A stretch of 64,000 bases of DNA from Nostoc sp. GT001 (GCF_030382115.1 NZ_JAUDRJ010000003.1:5915557-5979556), one strand, 5' to 3'. Shown: positions 16,909 to 26,238, counted from the stretch's first letter. The notes: generated from the sequence alone by a model not told the origin. Program-made: numbers and translations.

Positions 16909-17253
16909 ATGTCAATTGCAGTGGGAATGGTTGAAACGCTGGGCTTTCCAGCAGTAGTGGAAGCTGCTGATGCAATGGTGAAAGCTGCCCGCGTCACTTT
17001 AGTAGGTTATGAAAAAATTGGTAGTGGTCGGGTGACGGTAATTGTTCGGGGTGACGTTTCGGAAGTGCAAGCTTCTGTAGCCGCAGGAGTTGAATCTGTA
17101 AAGCGAGTTAATGGTGGACAAGTGCTGTCTACTCATATCATTGCTCGTCCTCACGAAAACTTGGAATACGTTCTCCCAATTCGTTATACGGAAGACGTAG
17201 AGCAGTTCCGGGAAAATGTGAACGCAATTCGTCCTTTTGGTAGAAGACCGTAA
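16909..17253 (+). CDS. ccmK1: Carboxysome shell hexamer protein CcmK1
   Basis: A 114-residue BMC-domain shell protein, highly similar to the preceding CcmK2 (same KIGS pore and [18 protein letters not shown] block) but with a C-terminal extension, [12 protein letters not shown], that is typical of CcmK1. Both paralogs form facet hexamers, and the tail is thought to tune layer contacts or pore access. It starts 92 bp after ccmK2 and lies 6 bp before ccmL. High DNA-level similarity to ccmK2 shows a tandem duplication, with synonymous divergence indicating that it is not recent. Confidence 0.95.
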   Translation: MSIAVGMVETLGFPAVVEAADAMVKAARVTLVGYEKIGSGRVTVIVRGDVSEVQASVAAGVESVKRVNGGQVLSTHIIARPHENLEYVLPIRYTEDVEQFRENVNAIRPFGRRP

Positions 17254-17259
17254 TTTGTA

Positions 17260-17562
17260 ATGCAAATTGCCAAAGTTCGCGGCACAGTAGTTAGCACCCA
17301 AAAAGAGCCAACTCTTAGAGGTGTGAAACTACTATTGTTACAATTAGTAGATGAAAACGGCAATATCCTACCAGAGTATGAAGTAGCAGCAGATATTGTG
17401 GGAGCAGGAGTAGATGAGTGGGTACTCATCACTCGTGGTAGTGCCGCTCGTCAAGTTGTTGGCAATGAACAGCGTCCATTGGATGCAGCAGTGGTGGCGA
17501 TCATAGATACTATTTACGTTGAAGATCGCCTCATTTACAGCAAAAAAGATCAATATCGATAG
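17260..17562 (+). CDS. ccmL: Carboxysome shell vertex protein CcmL
   Basis: A 100-residue protein of the EutN/CcmL family, which forms pentamers capping the twelve vertices of the carboxysome icosahedron. It begins MQIAKVRGTVVSTQKEPTLRG and contains DIVGAGVDEWVLITRGSAAR, the glycine-rich segment that lines the pentamer. It ends with the VVAIIDTIYVEDRLIYSKKDQYR tail. It follows ccmK1 by 6 bp, so translation is probably coupled. Length is normal for the family. The following spacer to ccmM contains heptanucleotide repeats. Confidence 0.95.
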   Translation: MQIAKVRGTVVSTQKEPTLRGVKLLLLQLVDENGNILPEYEVAADIVGAGVDEWVLITRGSAARQVVGNEQRPLDAAVVAIIDTIYVEDRLIYSKKDQYR

Positions 17563-17590
17563 TCATTAGTCATTGGTCATTAGTCATTAG
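17562..17590. repeat. Heptanucleotide repeat between ccmL and ccmM
   Basis: Four AGTCATT-type units (one with GGTCATT) follow the ccmL stop codon. A similar unit recurs in the next line near the upstream in-frame ATG at 17608. The presence of these repeats makes the upstream ATG unlikely as the ccmM start. Confidence 0.85.
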
Positions 17591-17643
17591 CTTTCAACAA
17601 AGGACAAATGACTAATGGCAGACAATACAGGAGGAATCTCGCG

Positions 17644-19653
17644 ATGGCAGTCCGCAGCACGGCGGCACCCCCAACCCCGTGGTCAAGGAATTTAGCTGAA
17701 CCCAAAATCCATGAAACAGCTTTTGTACATTCATTCTCCAATCTGATTGGGGATGTACGAATAGGTGCAAATGTAATCGTTGCTCCGGGGACTACGATTA
17801 GAGCGGATGAAGGCACACCCTTTTATCTTGGTGAAAACACCAATATTCAAGATGGTGTTGTCATTCATGGGTTGGAGCAAGGCAGAGTAATTGGCGATGA
17901 CCAAAATAAATACTCAGTATGGATTGGTAAAAACGCTTGTATTACCCACATGGCTCTAATTCACGGGCCAGCTTATGTAGGTGATAATTCCTTCATTGGC
18001 TTTCGCTCTACGGTGTTTAATGCCAGGGTGGGTGCAGGTTGCATCGTAATGATGCACGCCTTGATTCAAGATGTAGAGATTCCCTCTGGTAAGTATGTAC
18101 CTTCGGGAGCGATAATCACCAGCCAGCAGCAAGCCGATCGCTTGCCAGATGTGCAAGATCAGGATAAAGAATTTGCTCATCATGTGGTTGGGATTAATCA
18201 GGCATTACGAGCTGGTTATCTCTGTGCTGCGGATAGCAAATGTATAGCACCCATCCGGGATGAGAACGCTAAATCTTATACAGGTAATGGTATTACTGTT
18301 TTAGAGTTGGAAAGGAGTAGTGAAGTGTCGAGCAATAGCTTGGGTGCAGAAACAATAGATCAGTTACGGTATCTATTGGGACAAGGGTATAAAATTGGTA
18401 CGGAACACGTAGACCAAAGACGTTTCCGCACAGGTTCTTGGACTAGTTGCCAACCAATCGAACCGAGATCCCTCGGTGAAGCGATCGCAGCATTAGAAAG
18501 CTGTCTAAATGACCATAGCGGAGAGTATGTCCGACTGTTTGGGATTGACAAAGATAGACGACGTGTGCTAGAAAGCGTCATCCAACGTCCCGATGATGAT
18601 GCAAAACCAGCTAGCAGCTTTAAAGCACCGACTGGTCGTAGCAATAGCAGTTACAGCAGTAGTAATGGTAACGGCAACGGTAACGGTTCTAGCAGTGGCA
18701 AGGTCAGTGGCGAAACTCTAGAGCAAATCCGCCAACTCTTGGCAGGTGGTTACAAAATTGGCATGGAACACGTAGATGAGCGTCGTTTCCGTACTGGTTC
18801 CTGGACTAGTTGTAAGCCAATTGATGCAACTTCCACAAATCAAGTCATCTCCGCTTTGGAAGAATGCATAGCAAGCCATCAAGGTGAGTATGTACGTTTA
18901 ATCGGTATTGACACCAAAGCCAAACGGCGAGTATTAGAGACTATTATCCAACGTCCAAATGGTCAAGTAGCTTCCTCTGGTGGTCAGAAATCATTTACTA
19001 CTAATGCAGCACCCTCTGGTACGGGAACAGCTAGCAGTAACCGCTTGAGTAGTGAAGTAATAGACCAACTCCGGCATTTATTGGCTGGCGGATCGAAAAT
19101 TAGCCTTGAACACGTAGATGAGCGCCGCTTCCGTACAGGTTCTTGGACTAGTACCGGTCAAATTCAAGCCTCTTCAGAAAGAGAAGCGATCGCAGCCGTA
19201 GAAGGACAACTCGGCGAATATCCAGGGGAATATGTACGTTTAATTGGTATTGACCCTAAAGCTAAACGGCGGGTATTAGAGACCATTATCCAACGTCCAA
19301 ATGGTCAAGCAGCCTCCTCTGGCAGTCAGAAATCATTTACTACTACTAGTGCAGCACCCTCTGCAACAGCAACAGCAACAGCAACAGCTACCCGCTTGAG
19401 TAGTGAAGTAGTAGACCAACTCCGGCAATTATTGGCTAGCGGCTCAAAAATTAGCATTGAACACGTAGATCAACGGCGATTCCGTACAGGTTCCTGGACT
19501 AGTACCGGTCAAATTCAAGCCTCCTCAGAAAGAGAAGCGATCGCCGCCGTAGAAAGACAACTCGGCGAATATCAAGGGGAATATGTGCGCTTAATTGGTG
19601 TTGACCCCAAAGCCAAGCGTCGCGTATTGGAAACGATTATTCAACGACCTTAA
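17644..19653 (+). CDS. ccmM: Carboxysome assembly protein CcmM with gamma-carbonic anhydrase domain
   Basis: CcmM scaffolds Rubisco inside beta-carboxysomes. I start it at ATG 17644 (AGGAGG at 17629-17634), giving 669 residues. Residues 1 to about 210 form a left-handed beta-helix gamma-carbonic anhydrase. The zinc ligands fall at His75, His102 and His107, and the disulfide pair at Cys194 and Cys200, the same numbering as in the active Thermosynechococcus enzyme, so this domain is probably catalytic and redox-controlled. Four Rubisco-small-subunit-like domains follow (about 234-317, 355-440, 468-550, 585-669), each with the [14 protein letters not shown] block and RRVLE.IIQRP end. Domains 1-2 have the cysteine form (WTSC); 3-4 have WTST. 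Linkers are Ser/Gly/Thr/Ala-rich. An internal start at 18325 should yield a short form. Confidence 0.95.
   Translation: MAVRSTAAPPTPWSRNLAEPKIHETAFVHSFSNLIGDVRIGANVIVAPGTTIRADEGTPFYLGENTNIQDGVVIHGLEQGRVIGDDQNKYSVWIGKNACITHMALIHGPAYVGDNSFIGFRSTVFNARVGAGCIVMMHALIQDVEIPSGKYVPSGAIITSQQQADRLPDVQDQDKEFAHHVVGINQALRAGYLCAADSKCIAPIRDENAKSYTGNGITVLELERSSEVSSNSLGAETIDQLRYLLGQGYKIGTEHVDQRRFRTGSWTSCQPIEPRSLGEAIAALESCLNDHSGEYVRLFGIDKDRRRVLESVIQRPDDDAKPASSFKAPTGRSNSSYSSSNGNGNGNGSSSGKVSGETLEQIRQLLAGGYKIGMEHVDERRFRTGSWTSCKPIDATSTNQVISALEECIASHQGEYVRLIGIDTKAKRRVLETIIQRPNGQVASSGGQKSFTTNAAPSGTGTASSNRLSSEVIDQLRHLLAGGSKISLEHVDERRFRTGSWTSTGQIQASSEREAIAAVEGQLGEYPGEYVRLIGIDPKAKRRVLETIIQRPNGQAASSGSQKSFTTTSAAPSATATATATATRLSSEVVDQLRQLLASGSKISIEHVDQRRFRTGSWTSTGQIQASSEREAIAAVERQLGEYQGEYVRLIGVDPKAKRRVLETIIQRP
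18311..18327 (+). promoter_or_regulatory. Internal ribosome binding site and GTG start for short CcmM
   Basis: AAAGGAG at 18311-18317 lies 7 bp upstream of an in-frame GTG (18325-18327, codon 228), exactly between the carbonic anhydrase domain and the first small-subunit-like domain. It would give a 442-residue product with all four Rubisco-binding domains and no anhydrase domain, equivalent to the M35/M52-type short forms made by internal initiation in other beta-cyanobacteria. Confidence 0.75.
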
Positions 19654-19790
19654 GGAGTTAGGAAGTTAGGAGTTGGGAGTTAGGAGTTAGGAGTTAAAAA
19701 AAATTGTTAATTCATAACTCTAAACTTAAAATTTATAACTCCCCACTTTTAACTAACTCCTAACTCCTCACTTTTAACTTCTAACTCTCT
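19654..19790. repeat. Heptanucleotide repeats between ccmM and ccmN
   Basis: GGAGTTA units directly follow the ccmM stop (19654-19696), and complementary TAACTCC/TAACTTC units appear at about 19735-19785. The two halves could pair into a long stem within the ccm message. No coding content is visible. Such a hairpin could affect processing or relative expression of ccmN and ccmO. Confidence 0.8.
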
Positions 19791-19822
19791 ATCTTCTTCC
19801 GGCTTCCGAGGTTAAAATTTCC

Positions 19823-20596
19823 ATGTCTGTGCCGCTACTGCGCCTCAGCAATAACTTTGATACTTATATTAGTGGTGAGGTGACTATTCATCCAAGCGCG
19901 GTACTTGCACCTGGGGTAATCCTCCAAGCGGCTGTAAACAGCAAGATCGTCATTGGTCCAGGGGTCTGTATTGGCATGGGAGCAATTCTCCAAGTCCATG
20001 AAGGCACTCTAGAAGTAGAAGCAGGTGCAAACCTGGGAGCCGGTTTTTTGATGATTGGCAAAGGCAAAATTGGCGCAAATGCTTGCATTGGTTCTGCGAC
20101 AACAGTTTTTAACTATTCGGTTGAACCTGGGCAAGTAGTACCGCCTGGTTCAATTTTAGGAGATACCAGTCGGCAGATTGAGCCAACAAAACAGCTGGAA
20201 ACATCTACAAATAACCCAACTTCTACTACCAATACACCACCACTGAAGGAAGAGGAAAATAGCTCAGGTGGAGTTAAGGAAAAAGTAGTTTCCTCAACTA
20301 ACTTCTCAGCTTCGGCTTTTGTCGATTTTAAACAAAACAAGTCGATCTCTTATTTTAAATCTCCCGCAACTCCAGAAAGTCAGCCACCTCCTGTGGAGGA
20401 ACCGATCAATGATGCTGACTCCACTTTGGAGTCAGCCAAACCGTCAACAGAACATAACTTAGACCCCAATCAGCCAACCACAGAATCCCCTAACGGTTTT
20501 GGGACTCAAATTTATGGACAAGGGAGCATAAGCAGACTGTTGACTACACTGTTTCCTCATAGACAATCCTTGAGCGACCCAAACTCTGACGATTAG
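19823..20596 (+). CDS. ccmN: Carboxysome assembly protein CcmN
   Basis: A 257-residue adaptor that binds CcmM through its N-terminal half and recruits the shell through its C-terminal peptide. Residues 1 to about 120 are hexapeptide repeats of a left-handed beta-helix (GEVTIHPSAVLAPGVILQA, then IGPGVCIGMGAIL). A long disordered Pro/Thr/Ser-rich linker follows. The C-terminal amphipathic encapsulation peptide is YGQGSISRLLTTLFPHR, close to the family consensus. It lies about 170 bp after ccmM across repeats and 58 bp before ccmO. The linker and peptide are intact, so function is expected. Confidence 0.93.
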   Translation: MSVPLLRLSNNFDTYISGEVTIHPSAVLAPGVILQAAVNSKIVIGPGVCIGMGAILQVHEGTLEVEAGANLGAGFLMIGKGKIGANACIGSATTVFNYSVEPGQVVPPGSILGDTSRQIEPTKQLETSTNNPTSTTNTPPLKEEENSSGGVKEKVVSSTNFSASAFVDFKQNKSISYFKSPATPESQPPPVEEPINDADSTLESAKPSTEHNLDPNQPTTESPNGFGTQIYGQGSISRLLTTLFPHRQSLSDPNSDD

Positions 20597-20654
20597 TCAG
20601 AGTAAGTGTTAATTGTAAGGTGTCGGCTTTTTCCGTATTTTGGAGAATTCATCA

Positions 20655-21443
20655 ATGGAAACATACAATCAACGGTCTATTCGCACTATCCAAGGAGCGA
20701 GTAGTCAAGAAACCTTTCAAGATACTGCTTTGGGTTTAGTTTCTACCCGCAGCTTTCCGGCGATCGTTGGGACGGCGGATATGATGCTGAAATCAGCGGG
20801 AGTTCACCTAGTTGGGTATGAAAAAATTGGTGGTGGTTATTGTACTGCGATCGTCCGTGGTGGAATTGCTGACGTGCGTCTAGCGGTAGAATCTGGTGTA
20901 CAAACAGCTGAACAGTTTGGTCAGTTGGTTTCTAGTTTGGTGATTCCCCGACCTTATCCCAACCTAGATATAGTGCTTCCCATTACAACTCGTTTCACTA
21001 AATTAATGCAAGAGGGCAATTCCAGCCGCCTGAGTAACCAAGCAATTGGTTTGGTCGAAACGCGAGGATTTCCCGCGATGGTAGGAGCATGTGATGCCAT
21101 GCTCAAAGCTGCTGATGTTCATTTAGCAGCTTATGAAAAAATTGGTGGGGGTTTGTGTACAGCAATTATTCGGGGTTCCGTAGCCAATGTGGCGGTAGCA
21201 GTAGAAGCGGGAATGTTTGAAGCAGAACGCATTGGAGAATTAAATGCAGTGATGGTAATTCCTCGGCCGCTGGATGAAATGGAGTTAACTTTGCCATTGG
21301 CAAGCTGCTGGATAGAAGAACGCGAACCATTAAACTTGCCAGTGAATATCAAAGAACAAGTTGCGGAAATCGAGGTACTAAGATTACCAGACTTAACCAA
21401 GTTACCGACAAAAGTTCAAGAAGAATTATGGAATGATGAATGA
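20655..21443 (+). CDS. ccmO: Tandem BMC-domain carboxysome shell protein CcmO
   Basis: A 262-residue protein with two BMC domains, about 28-115 (ALGLVSTRSFPAIVGTADMMLKSAGV) and about 130-215 (AIGLVETRGFPAMVGACDAMLKAADV). Each has a KIGGG pore loop and a PRP motif (VIPRPYPNL, VIPRPLDEM). CcmO-type pseudohexamers are required for carboxysome closure. I start at ATG 20655 (GGAG 10 bp upstream); a TTG five codons earlier is less likely. It is the last gene of the ccm operon. Some cyanobacteria keep ccmO elsewhere; here it is linked as in Synechococcus elongatus. The C-terminal acidic tail (LPTKVQEELWNDE) is longer than the domain needs. Confidence 0.92.
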   Translation: METYNQRSIRTIQGASSQETFQDTALGLVSTRSFPAIVGTADMMLKSAGVHLVGYEKIGGGYCTAIVRGGIADVRLAVESGVQTAEQFGQLVSSLVIPRPYPNLDIVLPITTRFTKLMQEGNSSRLSNQAIGLVETRGFPAMVGACDAMLKAADVHLAAYEKIGGGLCTAIIRGSVANVAVAVEAGMFEAERIGELNAVMVIPRPLDEMELTLPLASCWIEEREPLNLPVNIKEQVAEIEVLRLPDLTKLPTKVQEELWNDE

Positions 21444-21689
21444 TGATAGATGAATTTTGTCAAATCATCATTCAGCATTCATCGTTTAGATGGAAGGCAT
21501 CTTACGCTTTAGCTGTTCTGATAATAGCTTCTTATAACCATAAGTAAAATACCTTTATTTTAATAAAAACAGTAGAGTTTTATCTATGGATAGAACTCGT
21601 AACTTTCTGTGAGCATCACTATATCATTTGCCAGTGTTCAGCAATACTAGTTTTATATCTATTAATCGCTATATACAGGAGAATCACCC

Positions 21690-22616
21690 TTGAACCAAGC
21701 GACGCTGCACCAGTTAAAGGTGTTCGAGGCGGCGGCACGGCACAGTAGCTTTACTCGTGCTGCTGAGGAATTGTTTCTCACCCAACCTACCGTTTCTATG
21801 CAGATCAAGCAACTAACAAAATCGGTAGGGTTGCCATTATTTGAGCAAGTAGGGAAGCGGTTGTATCTGACGGAAGCCGGACGGGAATTATTTGCCACTT
21901 GTCGGCAGATTTTTCACAATATAGCCCAGTACGAAATGAAGGTGGCAGATTTAAAAGGGCTAAAACAGGGACAATTACGTTTGGCAGTGATCACAACAGC
22001 TAAATATTTTATCCCACGTTTGTTAGGGCCATTTTGCGAACTTTATCCAGGGATTGATATCTCGCTACAAGTCACAAATCACGAACAAATTTTGGAACGG
22101 ATGAGTCAAAATTTGGATGACTTATATATTATGAGTCAAATTCCAGACAATATCGATGTGACTTGTGAACCATTTCTAGAAAATCCTTTGATAGTCTTTG
22201 CGCCGACTAATCATCCTTTATCCAAAGAAAAAAATATTCCTATAGAACGCCTGTCTAACGAACCTTTTATTATGCGGGAACCAGGTTCAGGAACTCGTCG
22301 TGCCGTCCAAAAGCTCTTTGAAGAACAAGCAGTGACGGTAAAAGTCAAGTTAGAATTGGGAAGTAACGAAGCAATTAAACAAGCGATCGCAGGTGGTTTA
22401 GGAATTTCTGTTTTATCTCGTCATACCTTACTATCAGACGGTTCAGAGTTCAGCATTTTAGACGTGCAACACTTCCCCATTCAGCGGCATTGGTACATGG
22501 TTTACCCATCTGGCAAGCAGCTATCTATCGTCGCTCGTGCCTATTATGAGTATCTACTAGCTGCGGCAAAAAATATTGTTGACCAAAAAGCTGATACTAC
22601 TTTTAATACTCTTTAA
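21690..22616 (+). CDS. cmpR: LysR-type carbon-responsive regulator (CmpR/RbcR family)
   Basis: A 308-residue LysR-type transcription factor. The N-terminal winged helix is QLKVFEAAARHSSFTRAAEELFLTQPTVSMQIKQL (about 8-42), and the effector domain begins near residue 90 (GQLRLAVITTAKYFIPRLLGPF), a sequence very like CmpR and RbcR regulators of CO2-responsive genes. The start is TTG 21690, supported by AGGAG with 8-bp spacing. It lies about 250 bp downstream of ccmO in the same direction, with its own apparent promoter region. Its position next to the ccm cluster supports control of inorganic-carbon genes, with 2-phosphoglycolate or ribulose bisphosphate as the known effector type. I cannot separate CmpR from RbcR with certainty. 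Confidence 0.85.
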   Translation: MNQATLHQLKVFEAAARHSSFTRAAEELFLTQPTVSMQIKQLTKSVGLPLFEQVGKRLYLTEAGRELFATCRQIFHNIAQYEMKVADLKGLKQGQLRLAVITTAKYFIPRLLGPFCELYPGIDISLQVTNHEQILERMSQNLDDLYIMSQIPDNIDVTCEPFLENPLIVFAPTNHPLSKEKNIPIERLSNEPFIMREPGSGTRRAVQKLFEEQAVTVKVKLELGSNEAIKQAIAGGLGISVLSRHTLLSDGSEFSILDVQHFPIQRHWYMVYPSGKQLSIVARAYYEYLLAAAKNIVDQKADTTFNTL

Positions 22617-22697
22617 TCTGATAAGGTAAGCGTTCAGGGAGGATACGAATTTAAGAGGGTTTGAGCGACTAAGTATCTAGGAATAAATAAATTTATT

Positions 22698-22761
22698 GTT
22701 TGTAGTAAGGACTTTAGTCCTGATAATCCTTGCTCTGAGCGATAAATCGCTCACTACAAAC
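22698..22761. repeat. Small dispersed repeat with nested hairpins
   Basis: GTTTGTAGT (22698-22706) and ACTACAAAC (22753-22761) enclose two further palindromes, AGGACTTTAGTCCT and GAGCGATAAATCGCTC. This pattern is, to my knowledge, a frequent intergenic repeat of Nostoc-type genomes. The rest of the 360-bp spacer (22617-22976) shows no coding content that I can support. Confidence 0.8.
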
Positions 22762-22976
22762 TAGAAGTTTATTTTATATTTCATCATGTCTACCTACTTA
22801 TCAAGCCCTAGAGTAGGAGGAAACAAGCCTAACTCATCTCACTAATTTGCCTGTAACTCTTATTTTCTCGTTATCTCCGTGAACAGTTACCTTATTTACC
22901 TTCAAGTGAAGAACTGGCGTGCTGATATAACTCTATATTTAATGGTAAGTTTTTTCTTAGAGAAAATTTATGCCTT

Positions 22977-24026
22977 TTAAATATTAAAAAGTTTTTCTAA
23001 ACCTTCCTTAGATGTCTTAGACTCGTTAAAAATAAATTCCTCTGGTCTTTTATATGTTTGAAAAATATTCATAATCCGGTCTAGAGATAATGGCTCCATA
23101 AAATCTGCTATCCTTTCGGTAGTTAGCATTTCGGTTTTATTAATGTAGTTACTAATCTTTGAAGGATGATTACCAATTCCAATATTAGGAACCCCTAATA
23201 TGTCAGCAAGTATTATAGAGTGCAGACGATTTCCCAAGTGAAAATCCATTTTGCTAAGGATTTCAATAAACTCCTCTGGTTTGTTCCATGAATGAATTAC
23301 ACAATTTTGTTCGGGTAAATACTTTTTCAGGAATTTATGAAAGTTATTGTCGTTTTTCTGATCTCCTATATGTGCTGGCAGTAAATGAATGACTGAATTA
23401 AACTTCTCAATCAATGGCATTAACTGTTCTGCATAAAACTTGCCTCTACCTTCGCCCCACCAATATGTTCCAGAAAAAGATATATTATTTATATTATTGG
23501 ATATTGTTTTTTTCTTTAGATACTTTTCATAAAAATTTAAATTTAAAAATGCTAGATCACCACCCATACAAAAGTGTTTATTGTATTTAATTTTTTGTTG
23601 GACTACTTGATACGAATCTTTGTCTCTAACATATAAGAAATCTGCATTTTTATATATCTGCGTTACGTTATCTTCTGCTTTAACACCTTCTAAACCTACG
23701 CCTATAAAGCAAAAACGCTTACCCATTAATTTTGATAACAATTGAAGTCTGACTAAATATTTAGGCTTAATGCTGAGGTTTAAGCTACCTCCTCCCCAAA
23801 CAATATAGTCACTTTTTAAAATTAACCAAAGCCTGTGTAATCTAGTTAATTTATGAATGCTAAAAATTTGGATTTTACTGTCTGAATTATCATAATAATT
23901 ATTTTGACACATCACGAATACTTGTTCTACAACTTCTTGGGCTTTCCAAAAAGTTGTTAATTGCTTTACAAATATATCATCACCTACATTACCCTCACCA
24001 TAATAACCGATAAGGAAAATATTCAT
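22977..24026 (-). CDS. Polysaccharide pyruvyl transferase family protein
   Basis: A 349-residue member of the CsaB/WcaK-type pyruvyl transferase family (PF04230), which adds ketal pyruvate from phosphoenolpyruvate to sugars of exopolysaccharide or cell wall. Typical blocks are the N-terminal IGYYGEGNVGDDIF (glycine-rich, GNxGD), DYIVWGGGSLN, the GVGLEG strand, FLYVRDKDSYQVV, and the C-terminal HLGNRLHSIILADILGVPNIGI with the conserved His/Arg (about 265-285). It is AT-rich and has no HIP1 site, unlike most neighbours, which suggests acquisition. It stands alone and divergent to the MuiA-like gene. The substrate glycan is unknown. Confidence 0.88.
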   Translation of the reverse strand: MNIFLIGYYGEGNVGDDIFVKQLTTFWKAQEVVEQVFVMCQNNYYDNSDSKIQIFSIHKLTRLHRLWLILKSDYIVWGGGSLNLSIKPKYLVRLQLLSKLMGKRFCFIGVGLEGVKAEDNVTQIYKNADFLYVRDKDSYQVVQQKIKYNKHFCMGGDLAFLNLNFYEKYLKKKTISNNINNISFSGTYWWGEGRGKFYAEQLMPLIEKFNSVIHLLPAHIGDQKNDNNFHKFLKKYLPEQNCVIHSWNKPEEFIEILSKMDFHLGNRLHSIILADILGVPNIGIGNHPSKISNYINKTEMLTTERIADFMEPLSLDRIMNIFQTYKRPEEFIFNESKTSKEGLEKLFNI

Positions 24027-24184
24027 ATTGATACAATTTTAAAGGTTAGTAATTTATTATGACATTGCATTAGTCAAGCAAAATTAAAAATTTAAATTTT
24101 TAATGACCTAAAGGGGTTGACGGTTAGACCGAGAAGCATTGACAATTAACCAGCAGAGTTATTATAAATGGGGGAAAACTGGCA

Positions 24185-25813
24185 GTGGTTAACCCGGAAA
24201 TACCGTCTTGGCGCAAAACAGTACAAAGCGAGATTGTAGCTGTTACCGTGTATACTGACAGAGCATTGGTTACACGGCGAGGTGTAGTTGATTTAACAGG
24301 AATTGAACAGGAATTAGTAATTACCCCAGTGCCAATAACTCTAGAAACTGAGTCTGTCAGGGTTAGCGGTACAGGTACGGTAGGGGTACGCTTGGTAGGA
24401 ATTAGTAGCGATCGCATCTACACTACTGAACCTGTAGCGGAGCGAGTAGCACATTTGACTAGGCAAATTCAGCAATTAGAAGCAGAAAAACGCCACCTCC
24501 AAGCTCAGGTGGATGCTTTAGCCTTGCAATCTAGTTTTATTGCAGGCTTACGTGAAAAAACAGAAGAACCCTTTTCACAGAGTTTGTCTCGGAAAAATCT
24601 CAGCCTCAGTGAAACTTTGGATTTCCTCAACTTTCTTGGAAGCCAGTATAGTGAATATGCGATCGCATCTGGAGAGTGCAAAACTCAACAGCAGGAGTTA
24701 GACAAACAACTGCAAGCACTCTACACCTCATTGCAAATAATCCAAACACCCCATCCCAAAGAAAGTTTTAGCTTACTTGTAGCAGTTGAAGTCGCGGGTG
24801 AAGGCGAATTTGAATTAGAGGTGTCTTACATCGTAAATCGCGCTAGCTGGAATCCGCTTTATGACTTACGGTTTAGCACTACCAGCGATATTGTCCATCT
24901 GAGTTACCTTGCAGAAATCACTCAAAGCACTGGCGAAGATTGGATTGGTGCAAATCTCACCCTTTCTACTGCTAAACCAGGATTAGGTACACTTCCACCT
25001 AAACTTGAACCTTGGTATATTGATGCGCCACGTCCCCAAATGTTACGACGATCTCGACTAGCTGCCCAGCCACCACTGCTGCCTAGTATACCAGAACCAC
25101 CTGCTGCTGCCAGAGCGGATTGGGAAGAACAAGACGAAGTTACACAGGATAGTCTTATCCCAGCAGAAACCGTTACAGCAGAAGTATCCAAAGAAGGTAG
25201 TGTAGTTACCTTTAAACTGAATGGTGGTGGTAACATTCCCAGCGATGGCGCACCTCATAAAACTACGATTTTCAATGATGATTATCCTTGTAGCTTCGAT
25301 TATGTGGCAATGCCGCGCTTGGTAAGTTTTGCTTATCTACAAGCTAATGTGAAAAATAATCCCAGCGGTGCGACTTTGTTAGCAGGTAAAGCAAATATTT
25401 TCCGCGATAACGTTTTTGTCGGCACTACTGGGTTGGAGAATATTGCACCAGGACAAGAGTTTAAACTGAACTTAGGAATTGACGAAGGTTTAAAAATTGA
25501 GCGCGATTTAGTTGAACGTCTGGTAGATAAAAGATTAATTAGCAACCAGCGCCGGATTACTTATAGTTATCGGTTGATTGTTACTAACTTGCTAGAGAAA
25601 GAAGTAAATCTAAAATTAACCGAACAATTGCCAGTTAGCCGCAACGAGCAAATTAAAGTACGCCTCAGTCGCAGCAACCCACAAATTCAACTCGGTGAAA
25701 TGGGAATTTTAGAATGGCTGCTAACTCTTTCACCTCAAGAGCGACGAGATATATATTACCAGTTTAATGTTGAATATCCACCCGACTTAATGGTAGTTGG
25801 GTTAGAAATTTAG
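24185..25813 (+). CDS. Mucoidy inhibitor MuiA family protein (DUF4139)
   Basis: A 542-residue protein with the DUF4140 N-terminal domain (about 12-110: VAVTVYTDRALVTRRGVVDL, typical beta-sandwich) and a DUF4139 C-terminal domain (about 200-540: YIVNRASWNPLYDLRF, then LSTAKPG, and the ending IYYQFNVEYP). A coiled coil (RQIQQLEAEKRHLQAQVDAL, about 96-115) separates them, and a Pro/Ala-rich insertion lies in the middle. The start is GTG 24185. No signal peptide is visible. The family name comes from suppression of mucoidy; the molecular function is not established. The divergent pyruvyl transferase next door hints at a shared link to surface polysaccharide, but that is inference. Confidence 0.85.
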   Translation: MVNPEIPSWRKTVQSEIVAVTVYTDRALVTRRGVVDLTGIEQELVITPVPITLETESVRVSGTGTVGVRLVGISSDRIYTTEPVAERVAHLTRQIQQLEAEKRHLQAQVDALALQSSFIAGLREKTEEPFSQSLSRKNLSLSETLDFLNFLGSQYSEYAIASGECKTQQQELDKQLQALYTSLQIIQTPHPKESFSLLVAVEVAGEGEFELEVSYIVNRASWNPLYDLRFSTTSDIVHLSYLAEITQSTGEDWIGANLTLSTAKPGLGTLPPKLEPWYIDAPRPQMLRRSRLAAQPPLLPSIPEPPAAARADWEEQDEVTQDSLIPAETVTAEVSKEGSVVTFKLNGGGNIPSDGAPHKTTIFNDDYPCSFDYVAMPRLVSFAYLQANVKNNPSGATLLAGKANIFRDNVFVGTTGLENIAPGQEFKLNLGIDEGLKIERDLVERLVDKRLISNQRRITYSYRLIVTNLLEKEVNLKLTEQLPVSRNEQIKVRLSRSNPQIQLGEMGILEWLLTLSPQERRDIYYQFNVEYPPDLMVVGLEI

Positions 25814-26001
25814 GGAATCCCAAAAATTGAAGCAGGCAGAAAGAGCAATCAGCTATAGGATTTGGTCGCTCTTGATTTGGAGCCAGCAGCGACGAGTTAA
25901 GAGACATCCGGTGTTGGCAGACTCGAATCACTTTGCCAGAGTCCGCGATCGCAGATAAGTTAGCTTTATGTCTACCATCAGTCTTATTTTGTCAAGTCTT
26001 A

Positions 26002-26030
26002 TTGACGATTTGTAACAAAACTGTTATATT
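26002..26030 (+). promoter_or_regulatory. Sigma-70-type promoter of psb34 copy 1
   Basis: TTGACG (26002-26007), 17-bp spacer, TATATT (26025-26030). The same arrangement is conserved in copy 2, which makes chance unlikely. The predicted transcript start is near 26037, giving a leader of about 30 nt. Confidence 0.75.
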
Positions 26031-26067
26031 TAGTTACATAAGATAACAAAACAAAAAAAAGAAAACT

Positions 26068-26238
26068 ATGTATACCACCACTAACGAAGACGGCATTCTC
26101 AACAACTACGCAGCAGAACCTAAAATGTACTACGCTGAGTACCCAGCAATTTGGGAACAACGTAAATACGTTTTACAGGGTCTTTTTGCGACTTTAATCG
26201 TCACCGCTTTAGTTTTGGTTGGTTTGAGTGTTAGCTAA
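26068..26238 (+). CDS. psb34: Psb34-like (Ssl1498 family) small thylakoid protein, copy 1
   Basis: A 56-residue protein of the Ssl1498/Psb34 family, high-light-inducible-protein-like single-helix proteins that associate with photosystem II assembly intermediates near CP47. The N-terminal half is polar (MYTTTNEDGILNNYAAEPKM), followed by a conserved YAEYPAIWEQRKYVLQG stretch and one transmembrane helix (LFATLIVTALVLVGLSVS). It has its own promoter and a rho-independent terminator, so it is monocistronic. No strong Shine-Dalgarno is present (AAGAAAACT before ATG). It is identical in sequence to the protein encoded at 26472-26642. Confidence 0.85.
   Translation: MYTTTNEDGILNNYAAEPKMYYAEYPAIWEQRKYVLQGLFATLIVTALVLVGLSVS

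Noticed and set aside
26011..26036. NtcA site upstream of psb34 copy 1
   Set aside because: GTAACAAAACTGTTAT does not give GTA-N8-TAC; the conserved sequence is better explained as a sigma-70 spacer and -10 box.
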